64,000 nt of DNA, from NCBI GenBank assembly GCA_938002085.1, contig CALLAT010000066.1, positions 59,473-123,472 of the forward strand, read 5' to 3'. The translations under genes were made by a program, and so were the position numbers. This DNA is from an uncultured Pseudanabaenaceae cyanobacterium. Its GTDB lineage: Bacteria; Cyanobacteriota; Cyanobacteriia; PCC-9006; JAAUQQ01. Below are positions 53,537 to 62,393 of the stretch, piece after piece (the stretch's first letter is position 1; every line of letters begins with the position of its first letter). The notes under the pieces are model-generated. The model saw nothing but the letters and a program-made list of their open reading frames with translations. It had not been told where the DNA came from and ran no database searches.

Positions 53537-53869
53537 CTAGGCGTCGTCTAATAAGTCGCTAGAGGATGAATCGGCTCCAGAACCGCTCGGGGATGCATCG
53601 TAGAGAGCATCGAGCTGACTGCGGACATCATCGATGGGCATAGCGCGCATCACCATCAAGGGCTCATCTAGAATCTTGCCTGAATCGTCCAGGAGTTCTG
53701 GGTGAGGCGCTGGACCTTTCGGGGCCGCCTTGGGCTGATCGGACCAGGGGCTTGGATCCTGCCCCTGCATGTCCCGTCCGAGGATGAACATGTTGCGAAT
53801 CAAGTTGCTGACGGCGACGACCGCAAGCACTGTGAAAACTAAGACGTAGATCAGATGCAGCACGGCCAT
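53537..53869 (-). CDS. DUF2973 family protein
   Basis: 110 residues from the ATG at 53869. MAVLHLIYVLVFTVLAVVAV and SNLIRNMFILG form one N-terminal membrane anchor. The soluble part has HPELLDDSGKILDEPLMVMR and DDVRSQLDALYDASP, the conserved block of cyanobacterial DUF2973. An earlier in-frame ATG at 53920 would add 17 basic residues that the family does not have, though its own ribosome-binding site is not clearly worse. The upstream neighbour encodes DUF2605, its usual partner. Confidence 0.78.
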   Translation of the reverse strand: MAVLHLIYVLVFTVLAVVAVSNLIRNMFILGRDMQGQDPSPWSDQPKAAPKGPAPHPELLDDSGKILDEPLMVMRAMPIDDVRSQLDALYDASPSGSGADSSSSDLLDDA

Positions 53870-54060
53870 CCTCTTAAAACGTTTCGACGCGATCGCTCGA
53901 AAGACGATTTTGCTTCGCATGCAGGGTCGTAAAACCCTGTAAAGCTTTAGACCATCGTTTCTATTTTATGGGAAACTCTTACCCTTTGCTGTACAGCTTT
54001 GAAATCGGGCACATGAATGCGGTCTGCCCTTGGGATTTGGTTGGCTCAAAGCAGGGTTGA

Positions 54061-54459
54061 TTAAGCAGCCTGACTTTCAGTGGATGGACCATTGGAGAAG
54101 CGATCGCTCCCCAGAGGACCATCGCTAAGACCTGTCGCAGACTGACTCGTCTGTTGACGCCTAAAGCGCATTGTGACCTGCCAGCATTCCAAAACAAGCT
54201 GATGCCAAGGCATCAAGACGGCCATTTCAACCCCAGCTTCGTCATCGGTGGCTTCCAGCAAAGATTGAGCAACCGTGACCTGTTGCTGGGTTTTGCGAAC
54301 ACGGGCAAGCAAGTCAGACTGGTCTCCCACGTCTAAGAAACCCAACCGTTCTTGTTCGAGTAATTCCCGAGTGCGCCTGAACCAAAATTGGAAGTCTTCC
54401 AAAAGAGGCTCAAGAACAGCCTTAACCAAGTCTGGGTCTGACAATGACGGATTAAGCAT
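54061..54459 (-). CDS. DUF2605 family protein
   Basis: 132 residues from the ATG at 54459 (MLNPSLSDPDLVKAVLEPLL). Matching pieces are EDFQFWFRRTRELLEQERLG, LLARVRKTQQQVTVAQSLLE and MPWHQLVLECWQVTMRFRR. This is the DUF2605 family, restricted to cyanobacteria and often next to DUF2973, as here (about 190 bases apart). Soluble and helical. Function unknown. An in-frame start at 54486 adds nine residues. Confidence 0.78.
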   Translation of the reverse strand: MLNPSLSDPDLVKAVLEPLLEDFQFWFRRTRELLEQERLGFLDVGDQSDLLARVRKTQQQVTVAQSLLEATDDEAGVEMAVLMPWHQLVLECWQVTMRFRRQQTSQSATGLSDGPLGSDRFSNGPSTESQAA

Positions 54460-54858
54460 AGTGCGATGTCTATTCGCTCCAATCAAACTTCGGAATTACA
54501 TAAACCGAGGACGAAGATATGAAAACTGGTAGACAGATTCCCTGTTGATTCAAATCTTAACTCGATTTACTTTCTCAATACTGATTATTAATTTTTAGCT
54601 TGGGAAAGCTATCTCATCAATGGCGAGTGGGAGGTCTTACTGCCATGGAGGTGGGTTCAATTCTTCAGGCTAGTTTTGGGATAACCGGAGCGAATCTGGG
54701 CTGTTTTACGTCTGGGATTCGCCGCTGGGAAAATGAATTAGCACTAAATTCGCCCAAAGCCGCGTCTAGTCTGGACAAGACCGCTACTATAATGTGTGGC
54801 TCTGGTGGCAAATAAACTTGCTGTCCAGGGTTATTCCATAAGCTTGTCTAAGCCGTTC
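54460..54858. other. Upstream region of thrS and DUF2605 gene
   Basis: 399 bases. A TATAAT box at 54788-54793 precedes thrS by 65 bases; no matching -35 is evident. No T-box or other known tRNA-sensing leader is visible. An open frame at 54600-54815 has no protein character. Confidence 0.4.
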
Positions 54859-56712
54859 ATGTCTCCAGAACAGTCCTCCGCCGAAGCCAAATCAGCCAAG
54901 ACCGCCGCTGCCGAAGCGTCTGAACCGATCAGCCTGCCGAAGACTAGCGAATCGGAAACGCTGAAAAAAATTCGCCACAGCACCTCCCATGTGATGGCTA
55001 TGGCGGTGCAGAAACTGTTCCCCAAGGCTCAGGTGACGATTGGTCCTTGGACGGAGAATGGGTTTTACTACGATTTCGATGTGCCAGAGGCCTTTACGGA
55101 TAAGGACCTGAAGGCGATCAAGAAAGAGATGACGAAGATCATCTACAAGAAGCTGCCCATGACTCGGGAGGAAGTGACCCGAGAAGAGGCTGAAACTCGG
55201 ATTAAGGCTCAGAATGAGCCTTACAAGTTAGAGATTCTCGAAGGTTTGGTCGCGCCGATAACGCTGTATCACTTGGGCGATGACTGGTGGGATCTCTGTG
55301 CGGGGCCCCATGTGGAAACGACCCAGGAGATTAATCCCAAGGCGATCGCCTTGGAATCCGTGGCGGGAGCCTACTGGCGCGGCGATGAGAACAAGGCCCA
55401 GCTCCAGCGCATCTATGGCACCGCCTGGGAAACCCCGGCCCAACTGAAGGAATACCAGCGCCGCAAGGAAGAAGCCCTCAAGCGCGACCACCGCAAGCTG
55501 GGCAAGCAGCTCAACCTGTTTGTCTTCAACGATTTGGTCGGCCCAGGCCTGCCCCTGTGGACACCCAAGGGCACGTTGCTGCGCAGCACCCTGTCGAACT
55601 ATCTGCAAGATGAGCAAACCAAGCGGGGTTACCAGGGCGTTGTCACGCCCCACATTGCCCGCGTGGACCTGTTCAAGACCTCGGGCCACTGGCAGAAGTA
55701 CAGCGAAGACATGTTCCCGATGATGGCGGAGAGCGATGCCGATCGCCTGCAGGAGCAGGGCTTTGTCATGAAACCGATGAACTGCCCCTTCCACATTCAG
55801 CTATACAAGGATTCGCTGCGTTCCTACCGCGAGCTGCCCATGCGTCTGGCAGAATTTGGCACAGTCTATCGCTATGAGCAGTCTGGTGAGCTGGGCGGCT
55901 TGACCCGCGTGCGCGGCTTTACGGTGGATGACTCCCACCTATTTGTCACGCCGGAGCAGCTAGATGAGGAATTCCTCAACGTGGTGGACCTGATTCTGGA
56001 GGTGTTCAAAAGCCTCCAGCTCAAGAACTTCAAGGCCCGCCTCAGCTTCCGTGACCCCGACTCCGATAAATACATTGGCGGCGATGATGTCTGGGAGAAG
56101 TCTCAGAATGCCATCCGCCGTGCGGTGGAAAAGCTGGGCATGGAGCATTTTGAGGGCATTGGCGAAGCGGCCTTTTATGGTCCCAAGCTGGACTTTATCT
56201 TTACGGACGTGCTGGAGCGGGAGTGGCAGTTGGGCACGGTCCAGGTGGATTACAACCTGCCGGAGCGGTTTGACTTGGAATATGTAGCGGAGGATGGCAG
56301 TCGCCAGCGCCCCGTGATGATTCACCGGGCTCCCTTTGGATCGCTGGAGCGCCTGATTGGCATTTTGATTGAAGAATACGCCGGAGATTTCCCGCTGTGG
56401 CTGGCACCAGAGCAAGTACGCTTGCTGGCGGTGACGGAGGACTTCTTGCCCTATTGCGAGCAGGTTGCGGCCCAGATGCGTGAGATGGGTGTGCGAGTGG
56501 TTGTGGATAAGAGTGGCGATCGCCTCGGCAAACTCATCCGCAATTCTGAAAAGGCCAAAATTCCTGTCATGGCCGTCGTTGGAGCTAAGGAGGTTGAAGC
56601 CAAGTCCCTCAGCATCCGCACCCGCAAGTCCGGCGAGCTAGGTGCTTTGCCGGTGGCTGAAGTTTTGGAGAAGCTGAAGACTTCGATTGATGCGCGTGAT
56701 CAAGGCTTTTAG
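54859..56712 (+). CDS. thrS: Threonyl-tRNA synthetase (TGS-less cyanobacterial form)
   Basis: 617 residues from the ATG at 54859; an upstream TTG at 54796 is possible. The N-terminal TGS domain of classical ThrRS is missing; after a short Ala/Ser/Glu-rich leader the sequence begins with the editing domain (KKIRHSTSHVMAMAVQKLFP, H-x3-H; CAGPHVETT). The class II core has motif 2 (FGTVYRYEQSGELGGLTRVR), FVMKPMNCPFHIQLYKDSLR and motif 3 (HRAPFGSLERLIGILIEEY). The C-terminal anticodon-binding domain has SGDRLGKLIRNSEKAKIPVM. It charges tRNA-Thr and can edit Ser-tRNA. The missing TGS domain is usual for cyanobacterial ThrRS. Confidence 0.96.
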   Translation: MSPEQSSAEAKSAKTAAAEASEPISLPKTSESETLKKIRHSTSHVMAMAVQKLFPKAQVTIGPWTENGFYYDFDVPEAFTDKDLKAIKKEMTKIIYKKLPMTREEVTREEAETRIKAQNEPYKLEILEGLVAPITLYHLGDDWWDLCAGPHVETTQEINPKAIALESVAGAYWRGDENKAQLQRIYGTAWETPAQLKEYQRRKEEALKRDHRKLGKQLNLFVFNDLVGPGLPLWTPKGTLLRSTLSNYLQDEQTKRGYQGVVTPHIARVDLFKTSGHWQKYSEDMFPMMAESDADRLQEQGFVMKPMNCPFHIQLYKDSLRSYRELPMRLAEFGTVYRYEQSGELGGLTRVRGFTVDDSHLFVTPEQLDEEFLNVVDLILEVFKSLQLKNFKARLSFRDPDSDKYIGGDDVWEKSQNAIRRAVEKLGMEHFEGIGEAAFYGPKLDFIFTDVLEREWQLGTVQVDYNLPERFDLEYVAEDGSRQRPVMIHRAPFGSLERLIGILIEEYAGDFPLWLAPEQVRLLAVTEDFLPYCEQVAAQMREMGVRVVVDKSGDRLGKLIRNSEKAKIPVMAVVGAKEVEAKSLSIRTRKSGELGALPVAEVLEKLKTSIDARDQGF

Positions 56713-56827
56713 TTTGTTGCGCTTGACATAAACTCATCGTTTGAGATTGAGGAGTAGTTCTTTCCTGGGCTGCTCCTTTCTCATTGGTGTCTACAATTGA
56801 AAGGCAAGCCTCAGCGGAATTTGCTCC

Positions 56828-57475
56828 ATGGTTGGAGTCGCACCTCCTAAGCCTTCATCCTCCTCGCCTAACCGAGGTGTTGTTTTGCAAGGCATCAGTT
56901 GGGAGACCTATCTGAAAATGCTGGCAGAGATGGGCGAGCATCGTGCCTGTCGCTTGGCCTATCGGCAAGGACGTCTGGAGATTCTGATGCCGTCGGATTT
57001 GCACGAAAGCAACAAGAAGCTGTTAGAGCGGATGCTGGAAGCTTTAACTGAAGAGCTGGATCAACCGCTGAAAAGCTTTGGTTCGACGACGCTCAATCGC
57101 GAGGACTTACGCCAGGGGGCAGAGCCAGACTCCTGTTACTACATTCAGAGTGCAAGTCAGATTATCGGACGTCGGATTGACTTGGAGCGAGACCCACCGC
57201 CAGATTTAGTCTTGGAAGTTGATATTTCTAGCCCTTCCACTCAGCGGATGGAGATCTACGCCCAGTTAGGCGTGGCCGAGCTGTGGCGATATGTCCAGGG
57301 TGAGGTGCAGATTTTGCGGTTGGAGGATGGAAAGTTTGTGGTTTGTGACCCTAGCCCGACGTTTCCGATGGTCTCGACAGCGGTACTGAATGAGTTTTTG
57401 CAGGCAGCAGAGATGCAAGATGAGACGGCTTGGATCAGAAGCTGGCGGCGCTGGATTCGTGAACAACTATCTTGA
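56828..57475 (+). CDS. Uma2-family (DUF820) putative nuclease, type 1
   Basis: 215 residues. ISWETYLKMLAEMGEHRACR, LAYRQGRLEILMPSDLHE and ESNKKLLERMLEALTEEL open the domain; FGSTTLNREDLRQGAEPDSC and PPPDLVLEVDISSPST carry the PD-(D/E)xK-like acid residues. The family is greatly expanded in cyanobacteria and is thought to be restriction-endonuclease-like, but its natural substrate is not established. A second, divergent Uma2 gene follows 60 bases downstream on the same strand. Confidence 0.88.
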   Translation: MVGVAPPKPSSSSPNRGVVLQGISWETYLKMLAEMGEHRACRLAYRQGRLEILMPSDLHESNKKLLERMLEALTEELDQPLKSFGSTTLNREDLRQGAEPDSCYYIQSASQIIGRRIDLERDPPPDLVLEVDISSPSTQRMEIYAQLGVAELWRYVQGEVQILRLEDGKFVVCDPSPTFPMVSTAVLNEFLQAAEMQDETAWIRSWRRWIREQLS

Positions 57476-57535
57476 TGAGCAAGGTTTGGAATGATCGCCT
57501 AAGCTAAACGGATTAGGTTACGCAAGAGCCGAGTC

Positions 57536-58096
57536 ATGACAACGCTGACCGCTGAATCTCTGACCTTAGATGCGTTTTTGCAACAGCCAGAAACGGAACC
57601 GCCTAGCGAGTACATCAACGGTCAAATCCTCCAAAAGCCGATGCCCAAGGGAAGACATAGCCGCTTGCAAGGCAAGCTGGGCGGCGCGATCAATGATGTC
57701 ACCGAAAATACAAAACTAGCCTACGCCTTTCCAGAACTGCGCTGTACCTTTGGCGATCGCTCCATCATTCCAGATCTCGCCGTCTTCACCTGGGACAGAA
57801 TCCCCAAAACGACGGCAGGGGAAATCCCTGACGACATTGAAGCCGCGCCTGATTGGACGATAGAAATTCTTTCGCCCAAGCAAAATGCCAATAAGGTCTT
57901 GGGCAATATTCTCCATTGTCTGAACCATGACAGCCAGCTCGGCTGGTTCTTGGAACCCGACGATGAAAGCATTTTAGTGTTGCTGCCTACCCAAGCTCCC
58001 CAGCTCTATCAGGGTGATGCACCCTTGCCGGTTTTAGCGAGTTTGCCGCTGGTCTTGACCGCAGAGGAGGTTTTTCGCTGGTTGCAGATTGGATAG
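57536..58096 (+). CDS. Uma2-family (DUF820) putative nuclease, type 2
   Basis: 186 residues. LDAFLQQPETEPPSEYINGQ and ILQKPMPKGRHSRLQGKLGG start the domain; PELRCTFGDRSIIPDLAVFT and APDWTIEILSPKQNANK hold the acid and (D/E)xK-like residues. VLGNILHCLNHDSQLGWFLE is typical of this Uma2 subgroup. It differs clearly from the protein at 56828-57475, so the tandem arrangement is probably an association of two subgroups rather than a recent duplication. It is convergent with the M48 protease gene, seven bases away. Confidence 0.88.
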   Translation: MTTLTAESLTLDAFLQQPETEPPSEYINGQILQKPMPKGRHSRLQGKLGGAINDVTENTKLAYAFPELRCTFGDRSIIPDLAVFTWDRIPKTTAGEIPDDIEAAPDWTIEILSPKQNANKVLGNILHCLNHDSQLGWFLEPDDESILVLLPTQAPQLYQGDAPLPVLASLPLVLTAEEVFRWLQIG

Positions 58097-58103
58097 GTGA
58101 CTT

Positions 58104-59147
58104 TTACTGAGGCAAACGACTGTCAATGTCTTCTGCGCTGAAGCGAGAGCCGAGCTCTAGCTGCTGTGGCTCTTGGTTGAAACGATAGCTCAGCGGTGAT
58201 GGGCTTTCAGACAATTGGGCTTTACCGGCTTGCATGAGTTCCACCGTGGGATATTGAGTCGGCGCTGACAGGAGCTTTTGCGATCGCGTCGAAGTAGCCG
58301 GATGGCTCTCGCTCTTGTCAAGATCTAACTCGCCCAGGACGTTCATCGCTCGCAGACAACCATTGCGCTTAAATCCGGCCTGCACTGCGTATTTATAGCC
58401 CAGCTGATCCGCTGCAAAGTCATGCTGGTGGTCCAGCTCACGCCATTGCTCATCCTGCTCCGCTCTTTTCGCCAAGTAAATCTCTTCAGTGCGGGCTTCT
58501 ATTTGGGCTTGGCTATTTTGCTGACCACGCCCCAACACCGTGCCAGCAACGGCCCCCCCTACACGGGCCCAGCCGCCAAAGATGCCACCAAGGACTCGCG
58601 CAGCAGTGGCTCCCGCGTTCCGAGAAGGCTTATTGGCGATTTCGTCTTGGACTTGAGCGATCGCGTCTTCCCTTAGCTGTTGGTCAACGGCCTCGCGCTC
58701 AGCGGGGCTCAAGCTCTCATGGCGCTCACTGTGGTGGGCCATCTCGTGACCAACGACGCAGGCTAATGCATCCAGGTCGCCCCTTAATGAGGCGACTAGG
58801 CCACTGTAGATAGAGATTTGGTTTGGGGCTTGGGCAAAGGCATTGGCTTCGTAATCCGGAGCAATCGTGACGAGCCAGGGATTATTGTCTAGCCCATTTG
58901 CGCGGGCAAGACGATCGGTGACGCGGTACAGAAGATAGTAGTTTTCTGTCAGTTCGGCTTTGGCCTTCTCAGATTCATCCTCTACTGCCATAGGCAAAAG
59001 ACTTTGGCTAATCAGCGGATAGGGAGCGGAGGCTGTTCCGTCAGTCTGGGAGGAGTCATTGACTTGGGCAGCCGAGCTGTGACTCGCAATGGCTAAGCAA
59101 CCACAAAGACTGAGGGCAAGGCTGGAAGCAAAAGATTTCATCGTCAT
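58104..59147 (-). CDS. M48-family metalloprotease, exported
   Basis: 347 residues from the ATG at 59147, which has an AAAAGG site five bases upstream; ATG 59141 and 59198 are alternatives. The signal peptide is MTMKSFASSLALSLCGCLAI followed by ASHSSAAQ. The peptidase core has ALACVVGHEMAHHSERHES with H-E-x-x-H, and HDFAADQLGYKYAVQAGF where the third ligand is usually Glu; here it looks like Asp. A Gly/Ala-rich segment lies between (GATAARVLGGIFGGWARVGG). Likely a periplasmic protease of the BepA/LoiP type. Activity needs the Asp to bind zinc. Confidence 0.82.
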   Translation of the reverse strand: MTMKSFASSLALSLCGCLAIASHSSAAQVNDSSQTDGTASAPYPLISQSLLPMAVEDESEKAKAELTENYYLLYRVTDRLARANGLDNNPWLVTIAPDYEANAFAQAPNQISIYSGLVASLRGDLDALACVVGHEMAHHSERHESLSPAEREAVDQQLREDAIAQVQDEIANKPSRNAGATAARVLGGIFGGWARVGGAVAGTVLGRGQQNSQAQIEARTEEIYLAKRAEQDEQWRELDHQHDFAADQLGYKYAVQAGFKRNGCLRAMNVLGELDLDKSESHPATSTRSQKLLSAPTQYPTVELMQAGKAQLSESPSPLSYRFNQEPQQLELGSRFSAEDIDSRLPQ

Positions 59148-59380
59148 AGGACCTTTTATAGGAGGAGGTTCTGCTGACATACCCTCAAGAACATTCAAGG
59201 GGGAGCGTTGGGGCTACAACTGTGTCAATGCCCGAGCGAACTGTCAGAGGGCAACGAACTGACTCTAGTAATTGGCCAAGGCCTTATTGCGGAATGTAGA
59301 TGCGACTGGAGCTCGTTTCCCTCTCTCAATTGTCTCTGTTAGGGAAAATTCACGCATCCTGCTAATGGCGGGACTTTGGC

Positions 59381-59905
59381 TTAGGTCTCTGGCAGCTCAT
59401 TGGCTGAGTCCGGTTCATCTGGTTCGTCAAAGTCTGGGCAAAGGGCTTCCCCATCCGGAGCTTCCAAAACCACTGGCTCCGCTTGACCATTTACATTCAA
59501 GACAAGCTGGTGCCACTGCCAGCGATCGCCCTCTCGCTTCGTCTCCAAATAAGCTGTGCCGCTATTGCTCTTGCCCGTAACGCTAACGCGCATACAAACC
59601 TGGCTCTGGCCGTTCTCAGCGCTTTCTGTGCTCTTGCTAAACCAACCCACATCAACGGGAGCCCCAAGTAATTCCTTTACCTGGGTATCTTGAGCCAGCC
59701 GGGTTTCTGCCATCTGGTGAGACTGATAGCTACCCGTAGACTTAACTGCATCGCCAAAGAAACCGACGATGCCTGCGCCAGTGCTAAAAACGGTCATGGC
59801 TACGGAGAATAAACAACCGCAGCCGGAAATTCCCCCCACAATTAAGCAGGTTTGTCCTGGGTTAAAGTCGCTTTTGGCACCACTAGGATTTGGAGAAGTC
59901 GCCAT
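59381..59905 (-). CDS. Coa1-like domain membrane protein
   Basis: 174 residues. A single hydrophobic segment (TCLIVGGISGCGCLFSVAM) near residue 20-40 anchors it. The soluble part (MAETRLAQDTQVKELLGAPV, DVGWFSKS, SGTAYLETKREGDRWQWHQL) follows the Coa1/Tim21-like pattern: a helix with A-x-x-L-G-x-P, then strands ending in a W. The tail is acidic. It lies eight bases downstream of the squalene-synthase-like gene, so the two are probably cotranscribed. The Coa1 label reflects fold similarity; a role in oxidase assembly is not implied by context. Confidence 0.65.
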   Translation of the reverse strand: MATSPNPSGAKSDFNPGQTCLIVGGISGCGCLFSVAMTVFSTGAGIVGFFGDAVKSTGSYQSHQMAETRLAQDTQVKELLGAPVDVGWFSKSTESAENGQSQVCMRVSVTGKSNSGTAYLETKREGDRWQWHQLVLNVNGQAEPVVLEAPDGEALCPDFDEPDEPDSANELPET

Positions 59906-59913
59906 GGCCCCGA

Positions 59914-60738
59914 CTAAACTGCTGCTTGCTGCAATGCCTTCTGTACCAGCATCATCACCTGGACTCGGCTGAGCTTTTCTTTGCCCTTCATCAGCGCATC
60001 CAGGGTGCCCTGGGCCAAAACGAGAGGCAGCTGACAGAACTCTTTGACCGGGCCAGGCTTAAGCGCACTGGTATAGGCCTCAGCTAGAGCGAGATTACGC
60101 TGGGCATATTCATGCATTTGGCTATCGGTCCAGCCGTTGGGGTAAAAGTCTGCACCTCGCACCAAGTCTTCCTGATGATTACGAAGGATATTGACTACCT
60201 GGAGGCCCCGACCAAAGCCCACGGCTTCTGTACGGTCCGTTTGGGTGCCGTCATACCAGGCCCAAAGGTCGGAGAGCAGCAGGCCTACGGCTCCAGCAAC
60301 GCTGAAAGTGTAGCGATCTAGGTCAGCTTCGGTATTAATCTCCCAGTCCGCTTCGGCCCAGTGGGCCATGCGGTCGGCCATGGAGGCCGTGGCGTCACAG
60401 ATGCGGCCTGCAATGGGCGTAGGAGCGAGCGCAGCCCAATCGTGGAGGCGTAGGCTGACCTCTGGCAAAATTTTGATGACTGCGGCATCACCGCCAGTCC
60501 AGTCGTCGGGACCAGTGGTTGCAGGGAAGCCTTGAAGTGCCAGGCTCATGTTGCGCAGGATGCGGGCTTTGGTTGCATTGTCCAGGTCAGGGTGGTCCTC
60601 CACCTCATCGATCGCCCGCATGCAAAGATAGCCCGAAGCTACGGCTTCTTGGAGACCTTCTGGGAGGCGACTAATGGGGATAAAAAAGGTCCGGCTGGTG
60701 GCTTCTAATGTCGCTAGCGCGTCCTTCCGTAAATCCAT
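59914..60738 (-). CDS. Squalene/phytoene-synthase-family protein with variant second Asp motif
   Basis: 274 residues from the ATG at 60738, which has GAGGAG in front. TSRTFFIPISRLPEGLQEAV and YLCMRAIDEVEDHPDLDN carry the first D-x-x-x-D. YTFSVAGAVGLLLSDLWAWY fits the pocket. The second motif is GLQVVNILRNHQEDLVRG, so the first Asp of D-x-x-x-D is Asn. Authentic phytoene and squalene synthases have Asp in both. I recall this NILRN-x-x-E-D variant in a cyanobacterial clade distinct from CrtB, so the product may differ from phytoene. Function uncertain. Confidence 0.78.
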   Translation of the reverse strand: MDLRKDALATLEATSRTFFIPISRLPEGLQEAVASGYLCMRAIDEVEDHPDLDNATKARILRNMSLALQGFPATTGPDDWTGGDAAVIKILPEVSLRLHDWAALAPTPIAGRICDATASMADRMAHWAEADWEINTEADLDRYTFSVAGAVGLLLSDLWAWYDGTQTDRTEAVGFGRGLQVVNILRNHQEDLVRGADFYPNGWTDSQMHEYAQRNLALAEAYTSALKPGPVKEFCQLPLVLAQGTLDALMKGKEKLSRVQVMMLVQKALQQAAV

Positions 60739-61099
60739 AGCTCTCCTCATCAATACAGGCTTAACAATAGCGGTCTTAACGTCATTTTGACTGAGTTATC
60801 CCTGAGGACTGATCACCCTGGGGGATATGACTCACTCGGATTGGAGTGAGGGCAGGGATATAGGCGATCGCGATGACCTGACGAGTCTAGTCGTAATTTT
60901 GCGCTCGGGCAGTGCGGCTAACTGCCCATTGGGCTGAGGCGGGTCCTAAAAATCGAACTGATAATTTGGCAGGAGGACTCTCTAGGGGCTGACTGGGGCT
61001 GAGGAGTGAGGTCAACGCTTCCAGAGAGAAATTTTCGCTAGGCTTAAGATTCATCTCTGCCAAGGCAGCGATGGGCAAGAACTATAGGAAACGCAATCC
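60739..61099. other. Intergenic region
   Basis: 361 bases between divergent genes. A hairpin with arms CTCACTC (60832-60838) and GAGTGAG (60845-60851) is visible. The open frame at 60887-61078 (minus) has no recognisable character. Confidence 0.4.
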
Positions 61100-61384
61100 A
61101 TGGCTAAAGCAATTTGGAACGATACCGTCATCGCTGAAAGCGAGACTTACGAATCTGTCGACGGAAATGTCTATTTCCCCGCAGACGCCATTAAGTCTGA
61201 GTATTTCAAGCCCAGTGATCACAAGACGACCTGCGGCTGGAAAGGCGTTGCCAGCTATTACACCGTCAATGTCGATGGTAAGGAAAACCCCAATGCCGCT
61301 TGGTACTATGCCGAGCCTAAAGAGGCCGCGAAGGAAATCAAAGGCCATATTGCCTTCTGGAAAGGGGTAAAGGTGGAGAAATAG
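61100..61384 (+). CDS. DUF427 family protein
   Basis: 94 residues: MAKAIWNDTVIAESETYESV, GNVYFPADAIKSEYFKPSDH, TCGWKGVASYYTVNVDGKEN, AAWYYAEPKEAAKEIKGHIA and FWKGVKVEK. This is the complete DUF427 fold, a small beta-protein found in bacteria and fungi. The conserved C-x-W-K-G-x-A/x-Y-Y-x-V block may line a ligand pocket. Soluble, cytoplasmic, unknown function. It stands alone and is convergent with lipB. Confidence 0.9.
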   Translation: MAKAIWNDTVIAESETYESVDGNVYFPADAIKSEYFKPSDHKTTCGWKGVASYYTVNVDGKENPNAAWYYAEPKEAAKEIKGHIAFWKGVKVEK

Positions 61385-61461
61385 AGCGCATCTCGTTGCG
61401 ATCTGGAGAGCGCGGCGTAGGTCATGGCAAATCAGTCTCAGATGGTTGCATTGACCACTAC

Positions 61462-62121
61462 CTACGCCTCAATTTCAGTCATGGCTTGCCAGTGGAGATT
61501 AAATTGCTCTCCAAAGTGATGGACGACCCGCTGTTGGACTGCGAGTAGTTCGATGTCTGGAATGAACTGGGCCATGGAGCCCACGGCGCGATCGCCAATC
61601 CCACAGGGCACAATCTGCTCAAACCCCCTTAAATCGGGGCAAATATTGAGTGCAAAGCCATGCATCGTGATCCATCGCTTGGCCTGAATGCCAATTGCGG
61701 CGAGCTTACGCCCCTCCACCCAAACACCTGTCAGGCCCTCAATACGTTCTCCGACCAGGCCATAATCTTCCAGGACGGCGATAATCACCGCTTCGAGTTG
61801 CCGGAGGTACCAGTGCAGGTCTGGCTGGTGTCGCTGAAGATTCAAAATGGGATAGCCCACGAGCTGGCCAGGACAGTGGTAGGTGACTTCCCCCCCTCGG
61901 CCAATGCGGTGTATTTCAGCCGGAGGGTCTTCTGGGTTGAATTTCAAAAAACGAAGGCTTGCTCCCCGTCCTAAGGTGTAAGTCGGAGGATGTTGCTGTA
62001 ACAATAAGACATCATCTAAATTTGGGTTTTCGCAACGCTGATGTAGCAGCAATTGTTGGCTTTCTAATGTTTTCGTATAGGGTGATACGCCTTGCTGCCA
62101 AAGTCTTCCAGTAGATTTCAC
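61462..62121 (-). CDS. lipB: Octanoyl-[acyl-carrier protein] transferase LipB
   Basis: 219 residues. [35 protein letters not shown] (R-G-G-x-x-T-y-H-x-P-G-Q), [20 protein letters not shown] with the catalytic Lys, and [16 protein letters not shown] with the catalytic Cys are all present. It transfers octanoyl from acyl carrier protein to lipoyl domains, the first step of lipoate attachment; LipA completes it and is not in the window. Cytoplasmic. It is divergent from the lrtA gene. Confidence 0.96.
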   Translation of the reverse strand: MKSTGRLWQQGVSPYTKTLESQQLLLHQRCENPNLDDVLLLQQHPPTYTLGRGASLRFLKFNPEDPPAEIHRIGRGGEVTYHCPGQLVGYPILNLQRHQPDLHWYLRQLEAVIIAVLEDYGLVGERIEGLTGVWVEGRKLAAIGIQAKRWITMHGFALNICPDLRGFEQIVPCGIGDRAVGSMAQFIPDIELLAVQQRVVHHFGEQFNLHWQAMTEIEA

Positions 62122-62393
62122 TACCCTAATTCCCCTTGTAAATCAACATTTTGTCTGGGTCTCTTGGGTCAAATAATATCAAGCCCTGTAAAGCTTTTTG
62201 AAGAGCGCTGGTCCCTTCGATTGAGTTTGTTAGGGTGGGAGCAAATCGAACATTGAGTCCACCCAGGCACAATCACGATTACGAAATGGCTTTCTTCCTT
62301 CGCCCCTAATCTTTAATTCATCTTGGGAGCTTTAGATCCCCTGGGCTATTTCGTTTGTCTTGTGTCCGGTTTGTTATTTTTGGGAGAAGCTCT

